A stretch of 64,000 bases of DNA, taken from contig CANGOX010000003.1 of assembly GCA_947455605.1 (NCBI GenBank), positions 55,444 to 119,443 of the forward strand, written 5' to 3'. Under the pieces are notes generated by a model. That model ran no database searches, was not told the DNA's origin, and was given only the letters and a program-made list of their open reading frames with translations. Below are positions 17,903-26,760 of this stretch, in pieces. This DNA is from Chitinophagaceae bacterium (GTDB lineage: Bacteria; Bacteroidota; Bacteroidia; Chitinophagales; Chitinophagaceae). Positions within the stretch are counted from its first letter, which is position 1. The number at the start of each line of letters is the position of its first letter. Position numbers and translations under genes: made by a program.

Positions 17903-17910
17903 CAAAGATA
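17903..17910 (-). promoter_or_regulatory. -7 element TATCTTTG of tsaE (leaderless)
   Basis: Exact TAnnTTTG on the minus strand, 4 bases before ATG. Mirrors the copA promoter on the other strand of the same divergent gap. Confidence 0.65.
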
Positions 17911-17988
17911 TAGCTCCGGGCAGAAAGGATTTGAAACCATGATGTATTTATAATTCGTATTTCGATAATCATGCTTTTTAGGCTGTCG

Positions 17989-17996
17989 TATCTTTG
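17989..17996 (+). promoter_or_regulatory. -7 element TATCTTTG of copA (leaderless)
   Basis: Exact TAnnTTTG followed by CAGC and then ATG at 18001. Transcription should start at or next to the ATG. No clear TTG -33. Confidence 0.65.
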
Positions 17997-18000
17997 CAGC

Positions 18001-20175
18001 ATGAATGATTCCCCCGCATTAGAAAAAGTGAACTGGAAAGTGGAAGGCATGAGTTGTACCAACTGTGCATTAACGGTAAATAAATTCCTTGAGGGTAAAG
18101 GCATGCAGGAAGTGAAGGTGAACTTCATGGGCGGTGATGTAAGTTTTGAAATGCCTGCCCAAACCCCTAAACGGGAACTGGCCAAAGGTATTGAAGGACT
18201 GGGTTACCATGTGGTAACCGGTGAGGCCGGTGATAGCAAAAAAGATACACGCATATTTAAGAACCATTTACAGCGCTTCCGTTTCTGCATCGTATTCACG
18301 CTGCCATTAATGTTACATATGATACCCGGTGTACATATCCACTTTTTAATGGATCCTTATGTACAATTGGCATTAACCATTCCAGTATTTATCGTTGGTA
18401 TGGATTTCTTTGGCAGGAGTGCAATCAAAAGCATTTTTAAAGGCATTCCCAATATGAATGTGCTGATTGCTGTGGGTGCCGTAGCGGCATTTGGATATAG
18501 CTTATACGGAACCATCATAGGCCAGGCACAGCAATACATGTTTTATGAAACGGCTGCCACCATTATAACCTTGGTATTTCTAGGTAACTGGATGGAAGAT
18601 AAATCAGTTGAGACCACTCAATCTGCCCTGAAAAAATTAGCGGTAAGCCAGAAACAGATGGCTAATATGATCGCCTATGATGACCAGCACCAGGAGCATG
18701 TATTTCCGGTAGAAAGCAGTCATTTAAAAGTGGGTGATCTGTTACTGATCAAAAGCGGTGAAGCTGTTCCGATGGATTGTAAGATATTATGGGGTGATGC
18801 AAGTGTAAATGAAGCCATCATCAGTGGTGAGAGTGCTCCAGTAGAAAAGAAGATGAACGATAAACTCATCGGCGGCAGCGTTTTGCAATCTGGAACAGTT
18901 AAGACCATGGTAACGGCTGTTGGCGAAGACACGGTTCTGGCCAATATCCTGAAAATGGTTAAAGAAGCACAAACTGAAAAACCTCCCATTCAGCAATTAG
19001 CCGATAAGATCAGTGCTATCTTTGTTCCGGCAGTGATCAGTATTGCACTCATCACTTTTCTCATCAATTATTTTTATGGCCACCAGCCTTTCAGTAATAG
19101 TTTATTGAGGGCCATTGCTGTTCTGGTGATCTCCTGCCCTTGTGCCATGGGACTAGCCACCCCCGCTGCCATTGCGGTTGGCTTAGGACGAGCCGCCAGA
19201 AATGGTGTATTATTTAAAAACGCCAAAAGCCTGGAGATCTTTAAAAGTATTACCCAGGTAGTGTTTGATAAAACGGGGACCTTGACTACCGGGCAATTTC
19301 AGATCGCATCCTTTCAGGTGAATAGTGAGTTGTCAGTTGTGAGTGAAGCTGCTCAGCATTCACATCTCACTACTGACGAGTTCAAACGCCTCGCATTCTC
19401 CCTCGAAAAATACTCAAACCACCCTATTGCCAAAGCCATCGCTAAAGATTGGAAGGTGAAGGACGATATCCGTTGGGCTAAGATCGAAGAAGTAAAAGGG
19501 TTGGGTATGAAAGCAACAGATAAAGAAGGAAATGAATACATGGCGGTTTCCTATAAAGCTGCAGAACCCTTTACAAAAGATGATTCGCATAATATCTATC
19601 TCATAAAAAATAATATTTTATTGGGTACAATAGATGTGGTAGATGAGATCAGACCCGAAGCAAAAGCAGTGGTTCAGCAGTTAAAGATCAAAGGCATTAA
19701 AACCATTTTATTAAGTGGCGACAGAAAAGAAAAATGCGAACAGGTAGCCAGGGAACTGGGTATTGATGAAGTGGTTGCTGAACAGAGTCCCGAACAAAAA
19801 CTGGAAAGAATTGCTGCCTATAATCAAATTGCCCCTACTGCCATGGTGGGTGATGGCATTAATGATGCACCCGCTCTGGCTAAAGCAACTGTGGGTATTT
19901 CTTTAAGCGATGCCTCGCATATAGCCATGCAGAGTGCACAGGTCGTATTAATGAACCATGGAATAAAGAATCTTCCTCTTTCCCTTGGATTGGGAAAACA
20001 TACTTACCGTACCATCCAGGAAAACCTGTTCTGGGCCTTTATCTATAATGTAGTGGCTATTCCGATTGCAGCAATGGGTTTCCTTAGTCCGGCATTCAGT
20101 GCATTGATGATGGGGTTGAGTGATGTGGTATTGGCCATTAACTCGGTAAGGTTAAACTTCAAAAAAGTGATGTGA
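18001..20175 (+). CDS. copA: CopA-type copper/heavy-metal P1B ATPase with in-frame repeat insertion
   Basis: 724 residues from ATG 18001; an earlier in-frame ATG (17971) lies before the promoter element. One N-terminal heavy-metal domain (GMSCTNCA, ~16-23) is followed by A-domain [10 protein letters not shown], the metal-binding CPC in [13 protein letters not shown], phosphorylation site [10 protein letters not shown], and hinge [14 protein letters not shown]1B-1 pumps export Cu(I) from the cytoplasm. Between [10 protein letters not shown] and [20 protein letters not shown], residues ~440-460 are encoded by a heptamer hairpin (19318-19378) at the P/N-domain junction, a loop that would tolerate additions. 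The stop directly abuts the left repeat of the four-helix-bundle cassette. Confidence 0.92.
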   Translation: MNDSPALEKVNWKVEGMSCTNCALTVNKFLEGKGMQEVKVNFMGGDVSFEMPAQTPKRELAKGIEGLGYHVVTGEAGDSKKDTRIFKNHLQRFRFCIVFTLPLMLHMIPGVHIHFLMDPYVQLALTIPVFIVGMDFFGRSAIKSIFKGIPNMNVLIAVGAVAAFGYSLYGTIIGQAQQYMFYETAATIITLVFLGNWMEDKSVETTQSALKKLAVSQKQMANMIAYDDQHQEHVFPVESSHLKVGDLLLIKSGEAVPMDCKILWGDASVNEAIISGESAPVEKKMNDKLIGGSVLQSGTVKTMVTAVGEDTVLANILKMVKEAQTEKPPIQQLADKISAIFVPAVISIALITFLINYFYGHQPFSNSLLRAIAVLVISCPCAMGLATPAAIAVGLGRAARNGVLFKNAKSLEIFKSITQVVFDKTGTLTTGQFQIASFQVNSELSVVSEAAQHSHLTTDEFKRLAFSLEKYSNHPIAKAIAKDWKVKDDIRWAKIEEVKGLGMKATDKEGNEYMAVSYKAAEPFTKDDSHNIYLIKNNILLGTIDVVDEIRPEAKAVVQQLKIKGIKTILLSGDRKEKCEQVARELGIDEVVAEQSPEQKLERIAAYNQIAPTAMVGDGINDAPALAKATVGISLSDASHIAMQSAQVVLMNHGIKNLPLSLGLGKHTYRTIQENLFWAFIYNVVAIPIAAMGFLSPAFSALMMGLSDVVLAINSVRLNFKKVM
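19318..19378. repeat. heptamer hairpin inside copA (arms 19318-19345 and 19358-19378)
   Basis: Left units GTGAATA, GTGAGTT, GTCAGTT, GTGAGTG; right units ATTCACA, TCTCACT, ACTGACG. The arms are approximate reverse complements around a 12-base loop. The reading frame passes through without a stop. Confidence 0.8.
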
Positions 20176-20657
20176 TCGTGAGTCGTGAGACGTCAGTCGT
20201 GAGTATAGGACTACGTATTAATACCTAATTAGGAGATCAATAGATGAAATAATTTAGAACATAAATGTATTTTATGTTCCTTGTACTTTCTCACACCAAT
20301 TTAGACATCTTCAAGATCTCCAAGTCGCTAATCCTTCTGACTTATCAGGTTACTGATAAGTTTCCAAAAGAAGAAAAATATGCCCTAACTCAGCAGATCA
20401 GAAGAGCTGCTCTTTCTGTACATTTGAACATCGCCGAAGGTTGTTCAAGAAAATCGACTCTTGAGCGGAAGCGATTTTTTGAAATATCGAGAGGGTCCGT
20501 AATTGAAATTGACACCGCTATTGATATGGCTATCGAACTGAATTTCATTACTAAACAAGAAACCATGCAAGTTGGGGAGTCTATAATCCGTTGTTTTCAA
20601 CTATTATCAAAAATGATCACCCCCTAAAACTCACGACTGACGTCTCACGACTCACGA
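20176..20657. mobile_element. candidate cassette: four-helix-bundle gene between perfect 29-bp inverted heptamer arrays
   Basis: Left arm 20176-20204 and right arm 20629-20657 are exact reverse complements over 29 bases. Each is T plus four heptamers CGTGAGT, CGTGAGA, CGTCAGT, CGTGAGT. The left arm starts on the base after the copA stop; the right arm starts 1 base after the stop of the enclosed gene and ends 6 bases before the recQ ATG. The 482-bp unit carries one gene. I see no transposase and no clear target duplication, so mobility is inferred from architecture. Confidence 0.6.
20265..20627 (+). CDS. four-helix-bundle protein (S23 / 23S rRNA intervening-sequence protein family)
   Basis: 120 residues. 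The family hallmark QIRRAALSVHLNIAEG (~46-61) follows FPKEEKYALT, and the rest (KRFFEISRGSVIEIDTAIDMAIEL) completes four amphipathic helices. Relatives were first seen in intervening sequences of spirochaete 23S rRNA, and the Avd accessory proteins of diversity-generating retroelements share the fold; molecular function of stand-alone members is unknown, though nucleic-acid binding is suspected. The first ~10 residues (MYFMFLVLSH) are atypical, and the true start could lie slightly later. The gene sits alone between perfect inverted heptamer repeats. Confidence 0.85.
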   Translation: MYFMFLVLSHTNLDIFKISKSLILLTYQVTDKFPKEEKYALTQQIRRAALSVHLNIAEGCSRKSTLERKRFFEISRGSVIEIDTAIDMAIELNFITKQETMQVGESIIRCFQLLSKMITP

Positions 20658-20663
20658 ACAACA

Positions 20664-22568
20664 ATGACCACACCGCTAGCAATCTTACAACAATACTGGA
20701 AACATGATCAATTCCGTCCGTTACAGGAGGAGATCATTCAATCAGTATTGGATAATAAGGATACGCTTGCGCTACTTCCAACGGGTGGAGGAAAATCTAT
20801 CTGCTTCCAGGTTCCTGCTTTATTGAAAGAAGGCTTGTGCCTGGTGATCAGTCCGCTTATTGCTTTGATGAATGACCAGGTAGACAGTTTGAATCAGAAA
20901 GGGATCCCATCTGTTTCCTTACATAGTGGTTTACAATTTCGAGAAGTAAAAACAATTTTACAGCATGCCACGCATGGAGATTATAAATTTCTGTATCTCT
21001 CGCCAGAACGACTTGAAACGAATCTTTTTAAAGAATACCTGCCTGCACTTAATGTGAGTTTGATCGTAGTTGATGAAGCGCATTGTGTATCGCAATGGGG
21101 TTATGATTTTCGTCCGCCCTATTTACGTATTGCCAATCTGCGCCATGAATTAACCGGCATTCCCGTCATTGCGTTAACAGCCTCCGCTACCCCTGTTGTT
21201 CAAAAAGACATTGCTGATAAATTGGTTTTTACGGATGGCAATATTTTCCATCAATCTTTTGAAAGGCCTAATGTTTCCTATAGTAGTTTTTGTGTAGACA
21301 GTAAGGTAAACAAGCTTATCGAGATTCTGGAGAATGTAAGTGGTAGTAGTATTGTGTATTGCAGCAGCCGGAAACAGACAAAAGAACTGGCCTATTTACT
21401 TTCACTTAAGGATATACCTGCAGATTTTTATCATGCCGGATTACAGCAGAAAGAACGGGACGAGAAGCAACAGGCATGGATCAGTAACCGGGTAAGGGTA
21501 ATGGTTTGCACCAATGCTTTTGGGATGGGTATTGACAAACCGGATGTAAGATCGGTTATCCATTTTGATGCCCCTGAGTGCCTTGAAAATTATTACCAGG
21601 AAGCCGGCCGCGCTGGAAGAGATGGGAAGAAATCTTATGCGGTATTGGTATACCAGAAAGAAAATATAGATGCATTGCGGGCATTACCCAACAGACGTTT
21701 CCCACCTATTCCCGAGATCAAGAAAATCTATCAATCACTTGCAGATTATTTACAGATTCCGGTTGGAAATGGAGAGGGTTTATATTATGATTTTGACCTG
21801 CTCAGTTTTGTGAAAAATTTCAAACTGGACAGTTTACTGGTAGTGAACACATTGAAAGTATTGGAGCAGGAAGGACATATCACTTTCTCAGAGAATATTT
21901 TCCTTCCAACCCAGGTACAGTTTTCAATTGAAAAAGAAAACTTATTTGAATTTGAAAGAAGTCATGAACTACTGGAACCTTTGATCCAATGTCTGTTGCG
22001 CACCTATGAAGGTATTTTTGATAACCGTGTTTCCATTCAGGAGAAACAACTGGCCTGGATATGCAGGTTACCCATTGAAACGGTACATGATCAATTGATG
22101 CAGTTGCGTTCCTTCGGCATCATTGAATACTTGCCGCAGAAAGACACCCCTCAGATCCATTTTTTATTGAACCGTGCATCTGCCAAATACCTGCAGATCA
22201 ACCAGGATCAATACCTGTTGCGTAAAAAACAATATGCAGAAAGGGTTGAAAATATGATCCGGTATATTGAATTAACCGAAGAATGCCGCAGCAGTTATAT
22301 TGCCCGGTATTTTGGAGACTTATCCATAAAAGATTGCGGAGTTTGTGATAACTGTCTGACCAGAAAAAGAAAATCACTCTCCCCTGAAGAATTCAGCATC
22401 ATTGAAAAACAGATCAGAGAATTATCCGCTCAAAAGATAATGGTTGATCAGCTTTTGACAGCTCTCAAAAATACCAGCAAAGAAAAAGTATGGGCTGTGC
22501 TGGATTTTTTGCAGGCGGAGCATGTATTACGGATTGACGAACAAGGGTTTATACAAAAAAAAGATTGA
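20664..22568 (+). CDS. recQ: RecQ-family ATP-dependent DNA helicase
   Basis: 634 residues. Walker A LLPTGGGKSIC (~36-46), DEAH box VVDEAHCVSQWGYDF, and motif VI YYQEAGRAGRDG. The RQC zinc motif follows (CRSSYIARYFGD....CGVCDNC, ~543-570), then a winged-helix region. There is no HRDC domain at the end. RecQ unwinds 3'-5' in recombination and fork repair. The start codon lies 6 bases after the right repeat of the four-helix-bundle cassette, so the repeat may form part of the mRNA leader. Confidence 0.94.
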   Translation: MTTPLAILQQYWKHDQFRPLQEEIIQSVLDNKDTLALLPTGGGKSICFQVPALLKEGLCLVISPLIALMNDQVDSLNQKGIPSVSLHSGLQFREVKTILQHATHGDYKFLYLSPERLETNLFKEYLPALNVSLIVVDEAHCVSQWGYDFRPPYLRIANLRHELTGIPVIALTASATPVVQKDIADKLVFTDGNIFHQSFERPNVSYSSFCVDSKVNKLIEILENVSGSSIVYCSSRKQTKELAYLLSLKDIPADFYHAGLQQKERDEKQQAWISNRVRVMVCTNAFGMGIDKPDVRSVIHFDAPECLENYYQEAGRAGRDGKKSYAVLVYQKENIDALRALPNRRFPPIPEIKKIYQSLADYLQIPVGNGEGLYYDFDLLSFVKNFKLDSLLVVNTLKVLEQEGHITFSENIFLPTQVQFSIEKENLFEFERSHELLEPLIQCLLRTYEGIFDNRVSIQEKQLAWICRLPIETVHDQLMQLRSFGIIEYLPQKDTPQIHFLLNRASAKYLQINQDQYLLRKKQYAERVENMIRYIELTEECRSSYIARYFGDLSIKDCGVCDNCLTRKRKSLSPEEFSIIEKQIRELSAQKIMVDQLLTALKNTSKEKVWAVLDFLQAEHVLRIDEQGFIQKKD

Positions 22569-22618
22569 ATCCGATCCTTTTCAAAAAATAAATTTTCCTC
22601 TTTTATGATTATTTTTTA

Positions 22619-22647
22619 TTGTTTATCAATAATTATTTATAGTTTTA
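22619..22647 (+). promoter_or_regulatory. candidate promoter of the DUF2975 operon
   Basis: TTG (22619-22621) and TAGTTTTA (22640-22647) are spaced by 18 bases; the -7 has one mismatch to TAnnTTTG. ATG follows 19 bases later at 22667. Confidence 0.45.
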
Positions 22648-22666
22648 CAGCAATAAAAGATATTTC

Positions 22667-23296
22667 ATGAAACCAAATCTGTTCCGATCTATTTCCAATT
22701 CGTTGGCAGAAAGTTTTCCGCTTTTACCAAGAATCAGAAGAAGTTTTATCGGTTTATTGATATTCTGCTGCACTTTTCTACTGATCGGATTAACTACTGA
22801 AGACTTCATCATTTATGTAGAGCCATTAGAGAATACTATGTTTGCTCATAAAGATATTATTGCCTATCCTGCTGGTAATATTGAATTAAGCGGGAAATTG
22901 GTTTTAAAGAATGTAACTATTGCAGACCGCATATTACTATCCAGCGTAAGTACAAAATTCGATTTGTTTACAATGATATTCATGGTCATTGGCAGTGTGA
23001 TCATCATACTGATTGCCCCAAAACTCCATCAGCAAAATTTATTCAGAAAAGATATTTCAAATACGATCCGCTTATTAGGTTATCTCATCATGCTTCATGG
23101 TGTACTCAATACAATCAGGATCGTAAAATATATCCCCGAAAAAATTGAGGTACTAACCAACCATCAATTCACCAATACAGGAACCTTCCCTAATATCATT
23201 TGGGCCGAGTTGTATTTCTCATTAGTGATACTGGCATTGGCCGGCATGTATCAACGGGGTATTAAACTGCAGGAAGAGTATGATTTAACTGTTTAA
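22667..23296 (+). CDS. DUF2975 membrane protein, copy 1
   Basis: 209 residues with four predicted membrane helices (about 27-44, 103-121, 132-150, 178-196). The C-terminal ending RGIKLQEEYDLTV is the DUF2975 signature shared with the next two genes. DUF2975 proteins are typically paired with a small YozG-type Xre regulator, which is present here at 25075. Function unknown. First of a four-gene unit with gaps of 9, 10 and 1 bases; the unit is visibly richer in A+T than its neighbours. Confidence 0.75.
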   Translation: MKPNLFRSISNSLAESFPLLPRIRRSFIGLLIFCCTFLLIGLTTEDFIIYVEPLENTMFAHKDIIAYPAGNIELSGKLVLKNVTIADRILLSSVSTKFDLFTMIFMVIGSVIIILIAPKLHQQNLFRKDISNTIRLLGYLIMLHGVLNTIRIVKYIPEKIEVLTNHQFTNTGTFPNIIWAELYFSLVILALAGMYQRGIKLQEEYDLTV

Positions 23297-23305
23297 AGAA
23301 ATTAT

Positions 23306-24214
23306 ATGCTGAAAAGGTTAAAAAATAATACCGGGATAACAATTGTGATCCTTCTGATAATTATCCTGTTGATAGGTACCGCAACCATGTATCGTTCTGA
23401 ACAAACGATGATGGATAAGGGAACTGTAATTGATACGGCAACAAATTTACCTGCACCAGAGAAACTGTCGCATCTCGATTCATTGCCTTATTTTCAATAT
23501 AAGATCATTACCGACAGTTTACAGAAACTGGCAAAAATAGAAAAAGAAAAAAATACAATTCATCCGTGGGGATATATTGCGGGAATTAGTATAATGAATG
23601 TAACCGGTATGGGATTTTTGCCAACTTTCAGAACATGGTATGGATGGTATGGTGATAACAAATCACACTTTGAAAAAGAGTATTATTTCTCAATTAGTGG
23701 TTTTCATCTTACACCAGAAGCAAACAGTTATTTTAAAGATGGAAAATATTATCTTCAAAGAGAAAGCCGATCGCCTGAAGAGATCAGCATTGGCTATTTA
23801 CCGGAACATAAAACAATACTTATACCCATCAGCAGCAGATCCTACTCAATTGGTATGGTTTGTATGTTAATACTATTGTGCATTGTTTACTTTGCTGCTT
23901 CTTATATATTTCTGGGTTTATCAATCAATGTTTTATTAAATATCTCACGAGGCAAAGTATTCACCGAAACCAATATTCGGGATCTGTATCTGATTGCATA
24001 TGTATCTCTCGGAGGTTTTTTTATTGAGATCATATTCCCCTATTTTGGAAGTATTTTTGCAATGAGTATAATACCGCAAGGATTTAGTATTTCATTTTCT
24101 TATCTGTTATCCAATGCATGGCTGGATGGATTGATTGGCTTAGTTGTATTAGCCATTGCAAAAGCATTTTCAAAAGGATATCAATTACAATTGGAGCAGG
24201 ATTTAACGGTTTAA
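23306..24214 (+). CDS. DUF2975 membrane protein, copy 2
   Basis: 302 residues, longer than copy 1 because of an extracytoplasmic region between the first membrane helix (~10-27) and the second (~190-210). It ends AFSKGYQLQLEQDLTV, matching the DUF2975 tail. The inserted region has no recognisable domain. Nine bases after copy 1. Confidence 0.75.
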   Translation: MLKRLKNNTGITIVILLIIILLIGTATMYRSEQTMMDKGTVIDTATNLPAPEKLSHLDSLPYFQYKIITDSLQKLAKIEKEKNTIHPWGYIAGISIMNVTGMGFLPTFRTWYGWYGDNKSHFEKEYYFSISGFHLTPEANSYFKDGKYYLQRESRSPEEISIGYLPEHKTILIPISSRSYSIGMVCMLILLCIVYFAASYIFLGLSINVLLNISRGKVFTETNIRDLYLIAYVSLGGFFIEIIFPYFGSIFAMSIIPQGFSISFSYLLSNAWLDGLIGLVVLAIAKAFSKGYQLQLEQDLTV

Positions 24215-24224
24215 AATACTATTT

Positions 24225-25073
24225 ATGAAATTCATTAATTGGTGGACCAATAATTATACGATCGGTGGTTTATATCTTGTAAGCATACTCACGTTTATTT
24301 TCAGTTTAATTCTTTTAGGTTCATTGCTATTCGGCTATCATCCGAATTATAAAACGAAGGGTGGGTTTGTTTTTGGCATTGCTGATTTTGAGAAAGGAAT
24401 ACCTCTCGATCTTCAAATCTCGAGTTTAATACCTGACACCAGTATTAGTTTGGCTACGCAAAAGGGAATTATAAGTGGAGATGACCCTGCAAAAATCAGA
24501 GAATATTTAAATGATCAACTGAAAATTATCAATAATAGACTTGTTACATCAGATACTACAACTTTGCATTATAGATTGATACCGTGGAATTCAAAAGAAA
24601 TTTTAGATGATACCAGTAATTATCTAGGTAAGATCAGCAATATGAAAATCAAAGGTGTGTCAGTCCACATTCAACCTGAAAACTTTATGAGTAGATTAAT
24701 CTTGATCTTTCCTATTATTTTGCAAATGTTGTTAATAGCATTTTGCAGTTGGCGACTCGGCGCTTTTTTACATTTTATACAAAATGATTATTCGTTTGAT
24801 AAGTCAAACTATAAGAGACTCAGAAATATCGGTTGGGGTTTGATCGTTTACAATTTAGTATTATTCACCTTTGATTTTTTGCTTTCCCGTTTTACAATAA
24901 TAATAAGCACACAATCTACCAACAATAATTTTCAAAGTCCTTTACACTTGTCAGGAAATCCCGACCTTCATTATGGATATTTATACTTCTTAGGAGGTTG
25001 TATTTTCCTTATTCTCGCATCCGCTTTTAATAAGGGGCATCAATTACAAAATGAACAGGATTTAACCATATAA
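24225..25073 (+). CDS. DUF2975 membrane protein, copy 3
   Basis: 282 residues with the same plan: N-terminal helix (~15-38), a long extracytoplasmic loop (~45-155), then three helices, ending AFNKGHQLQNEQDLTI. The three copies are strongly diverged outside the tail, so the duplication is old. Followed after one base by the Xre regulator. Confidence 0.75.
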   Translation: MKFINWWTNNYTIGGLYLVSILTFIFSLILLGSLLFGYHPNYKTKGGFVFGIADFEKGIPLDLQISSLIPDTSISLATQKGIISGDDPAKIREYLNDQLKIINNRLVTSDTTTLHYRLIPWNSKEILDDTSNYLGKISNMKIKGVSVHIQPENFMSRLILIFPIILQMLLIAFCSWRLGAFLHFIQNDYSFDKSNYKRLRNIGWGLIVYNLVLFTFDFLLSRFTIIISTQSTNNNFQSPLHLSGNPDLHYGYLYFLGGCIFLILASAFNKGHQLQNEQDLTI

Positions 25074-25074
25074 T

Positions 25075-25308
25075 ATGCCCATAGTCGTAAACTTAGATGT
25101 AATGCTGGCCCGCCGCAAAATGAGTTTAACCGAACTCAGTGAACGGGTAGGTATTACCATTGCCAATATGAGCATTTTAAAAAGCGGTAAAGCAAAGGCT
25201 GTTCGTTTTTCTACATTGGAAGAGATCTGTAGAATTCTGGAATGCCAGCCGGGAGATATTCTGGAGTATATGGATGATGCAGATTATAATAAACTCTTCA
25301 ACAAATAA
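25075..25308 (+). CDS. Xre/YozG-type HTH regulator
   Basis: 77 residues, essentially a single helix-turn-helix (~15-70: MSLTELSERVGITIANMSIL....STLEEICRILECQPGDILEY). This compact form (HTH_26) is the usual partner of DUF2975 proteins. One base after DUF2975 copy 3, so translationally coupled. It probably regulates its own operon; no palindrome was evident upstream of 22667. Confidence 0.85.
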   Translation: MPIVVNLDVMLARRKMSLTELSERVGITIANMSILKSGKAKAVRFSTLEEICRILECQPGDILEYMDDADYNKLFNK

Positions 25309-25330
25309 CCCCTCAGCGGAAAGCTCCCTT

Positions 25331-25383
25331 TTCTTTGTGCCTCTGCGGTTGGCAATAGTTTCCAACCGCAGAGGCACAAAGAA
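25331..25383. terminator. 22-bp perfect hairpin between convergent genes (period-8 repeat type)
   Basis: TTCTTTGTGCCTCTGCGGTTGG-type arms (25331-25352 and 25362-25383) are exact reverse complements around a 9-base loop. It lies between the converging Xre and GroES-like genes, so it can serve both strands. Sequence resembles the GCAGAGGC repeat at 37600-37654. Confidence 0.75.
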
Positions 25384-25403
25384 GCAGAGATAGCCGCAGA
25401 GAT

Positions 25404-25775
25404 TTACAATTCTTCTTCCCTCTCTAACAATAAGATCGCTCCTTGCGGAACGATAAAATATTTTTCATTCTCATACATAACTTCCGTGGCACCGCTAACC
25501 AAAAAGATGGCCAGATCTCCTTCCCTGGCTTGCAATGGAACATACTTTACATTCTCCTCATCAGATTTCCATGGTTCATCATCTACCGGCATGGGGATGG
25601 CATAACCGGGGCCTGTTTTAATGATATACCCCTGCTGCACTTTTTCTTTTTCCTGAACACCCGGTGGCAGGTATAGACCGCTCACAGTTTGTTCATCAGG
25701 TTTTGAGGGACGTATCAATACCCTATCGCCGATCACAATCAGTTTTTTCAGTTTATTATCCGGTGTCAACAGCAT
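25404..25775 (-). CDS. GroES-like co-chaperone family protein
   Basis: 123 residues. The GroES fold shows in IVIGDRVLIRP, GLYLPPGVQEKEKVQQGYIIKTGPG, and EGDLAIFLVSGATEVMYENEKYFIVPQGAILLL. It is longer than classical GroES (~97) through an insert (AIPMPVDDEPWKSDEENVKY), and no groEL is adjacent, so it is probably a paralogue rather than the main co-chaperonin. Confidence 0.85.
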   Translation of the reverse strand: MLLTPDNKLKKLIVIGDRVLIRPSKPDEQTVSGLYLPPGVQEKEKVQQGYIIKTGPGYAIPMPVDDEPWKSDEENVKYVPLQAREGDLAIFLVSGATEVMYENEKYFIVPQGAILLLEREEEL

Positions 25776-25996
25776 AAAAAGATGTTTAGGATGGTAAAAA
25801 TAAAAGATTCTGTAACATATGTAACAATCAGACCTATTTATGCAATAATGTGTAAATGATTATTGTGGTTTCCTTTCAGAAAATAATTAACTTTCACCGG
25901 CACATAAGCCTTAGTCATCCGTTTTAACAAAAGATTTCATCTGGCATTTGTGAATTGGCATTCTTTTATCTTTATTTCACGTTAAATAACGAACAC

Positions 25997-26692
25997 ATGG
26001 AAGACAAAAAAAGTAAAATACTCCTTTGCGAAGATGATACGAATCTCGGAATGGTACTCAAAAACTATTTGGAATTAAATGAATACGATGTTACCCTCGA
26101 AAGAGATGGCCGTTTGGGTCTTGCCGCTTTTCAGCGTGAAAAATTTGATATCTGCCTGCTGGATGTAATGATGCCGAATATGGATGGATTTACACTGGCA
26201 GAAGAGATCCGCGATGTAGATCCGGATATACCCTTGTTCTTTTTGAGTGCCAAAACCATGAAAGATGATATTATCCAAGGGTACAAATTGGGCGCGGATG
26301 ATTATATCACCAAACCATTTGACAGTGAGGTATTGTTGCTGAAGATCAAAGCAATTTTGAAACGAAATGAAGAGGAGAACCGCATCAGTGATAACATTGA
26401 ATTCGATCTGGGCCGTTACCATTTTAACCCAAAATTGCGTGAGTTGAAGCATGATGATCTCACACAAACACTTTCTCCCAAAGAGAATGAATTATTGAAA
26501 ATGCTGGCAGAACATAAGAATGATCTTTTACCACGTGAAAGAGCCTTAAAGAAGATCTGGGGCAGTGATACCTATTTCAATGGACGTAGCATGGATGTGT
26601 ATATTGCCAAACTACGTAAGTACCTGAAAGATGATACGAATATAGAAATCGTGAATATCCATGGGAATGGATTTAGACTTGTTGCACCTTAG
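25997..26692 (+). CDS. OmpR-family response regulator
   Basis: 231 residues from ATG 25997 (MEDKKSKILLCEDD); the frame is open to 25955, but a TATCTTTA -7-like element (25967-25974) falls between the two ATGs. Receiver domain: acidic pair EDD, phospho-acceptor D in CLLDVMMPNMDGF, K in DYITKPFD. The C-terminal winged helix (ERALKKIWGSD..FNGRSMDVYIAKLRKYL) binds DNA. No sensor kinase gene is adjacent. A bidirectional terminator follows. Confidence 0.9.
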   Translation: MEDKKSKILLCEDDTNLGMVLKNYLELNEYDVTLERDGRLGLAAFQREKFDICLLDVMMPNMDGFTLAEEIRDVDPDIPLFFLSAKTMKDDIIQGYKLGADDYITKPFDSEVLLLKIKAILKRNEEENRISDNIEFDLGRYHFNPKLRELKHDDLTQTLSPKENELLKMLAEHKNDLLPRERALKKIWGSDTYFNGRSMDVYIAKLRKYLKDDTNIEIVNIHGNGFRLVAP

Positions 26693-26700
26693 TTATAAAT

Positions 26701-26749
26701 CAGTAATAAAAAAATACCCCGCAATAAGCGGGGTATTTTTTTATTACTG
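26701..26749. terminator. bidirectional intrinsic terminator
   Basis: A 22-bp perfect stem (26701-26722 with 26728-26749) with a G/C core CCCCGC/GCGGGG and A-run/T-run flanks on both sides. It separates the convergent response regulator and ruvB. Confidence 0.92.
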
Positions 26750-26760
26750 ATGACAATATT

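Noticed and set aside
20265..20627. The four-helix-bundle gene as the Avd part of a diversity-generating retroelement
   Set aside because: No reverse transcriptase, template repeat or variable repeat was found nearby; sequence looks like the stand-alone S23/IVP branch.
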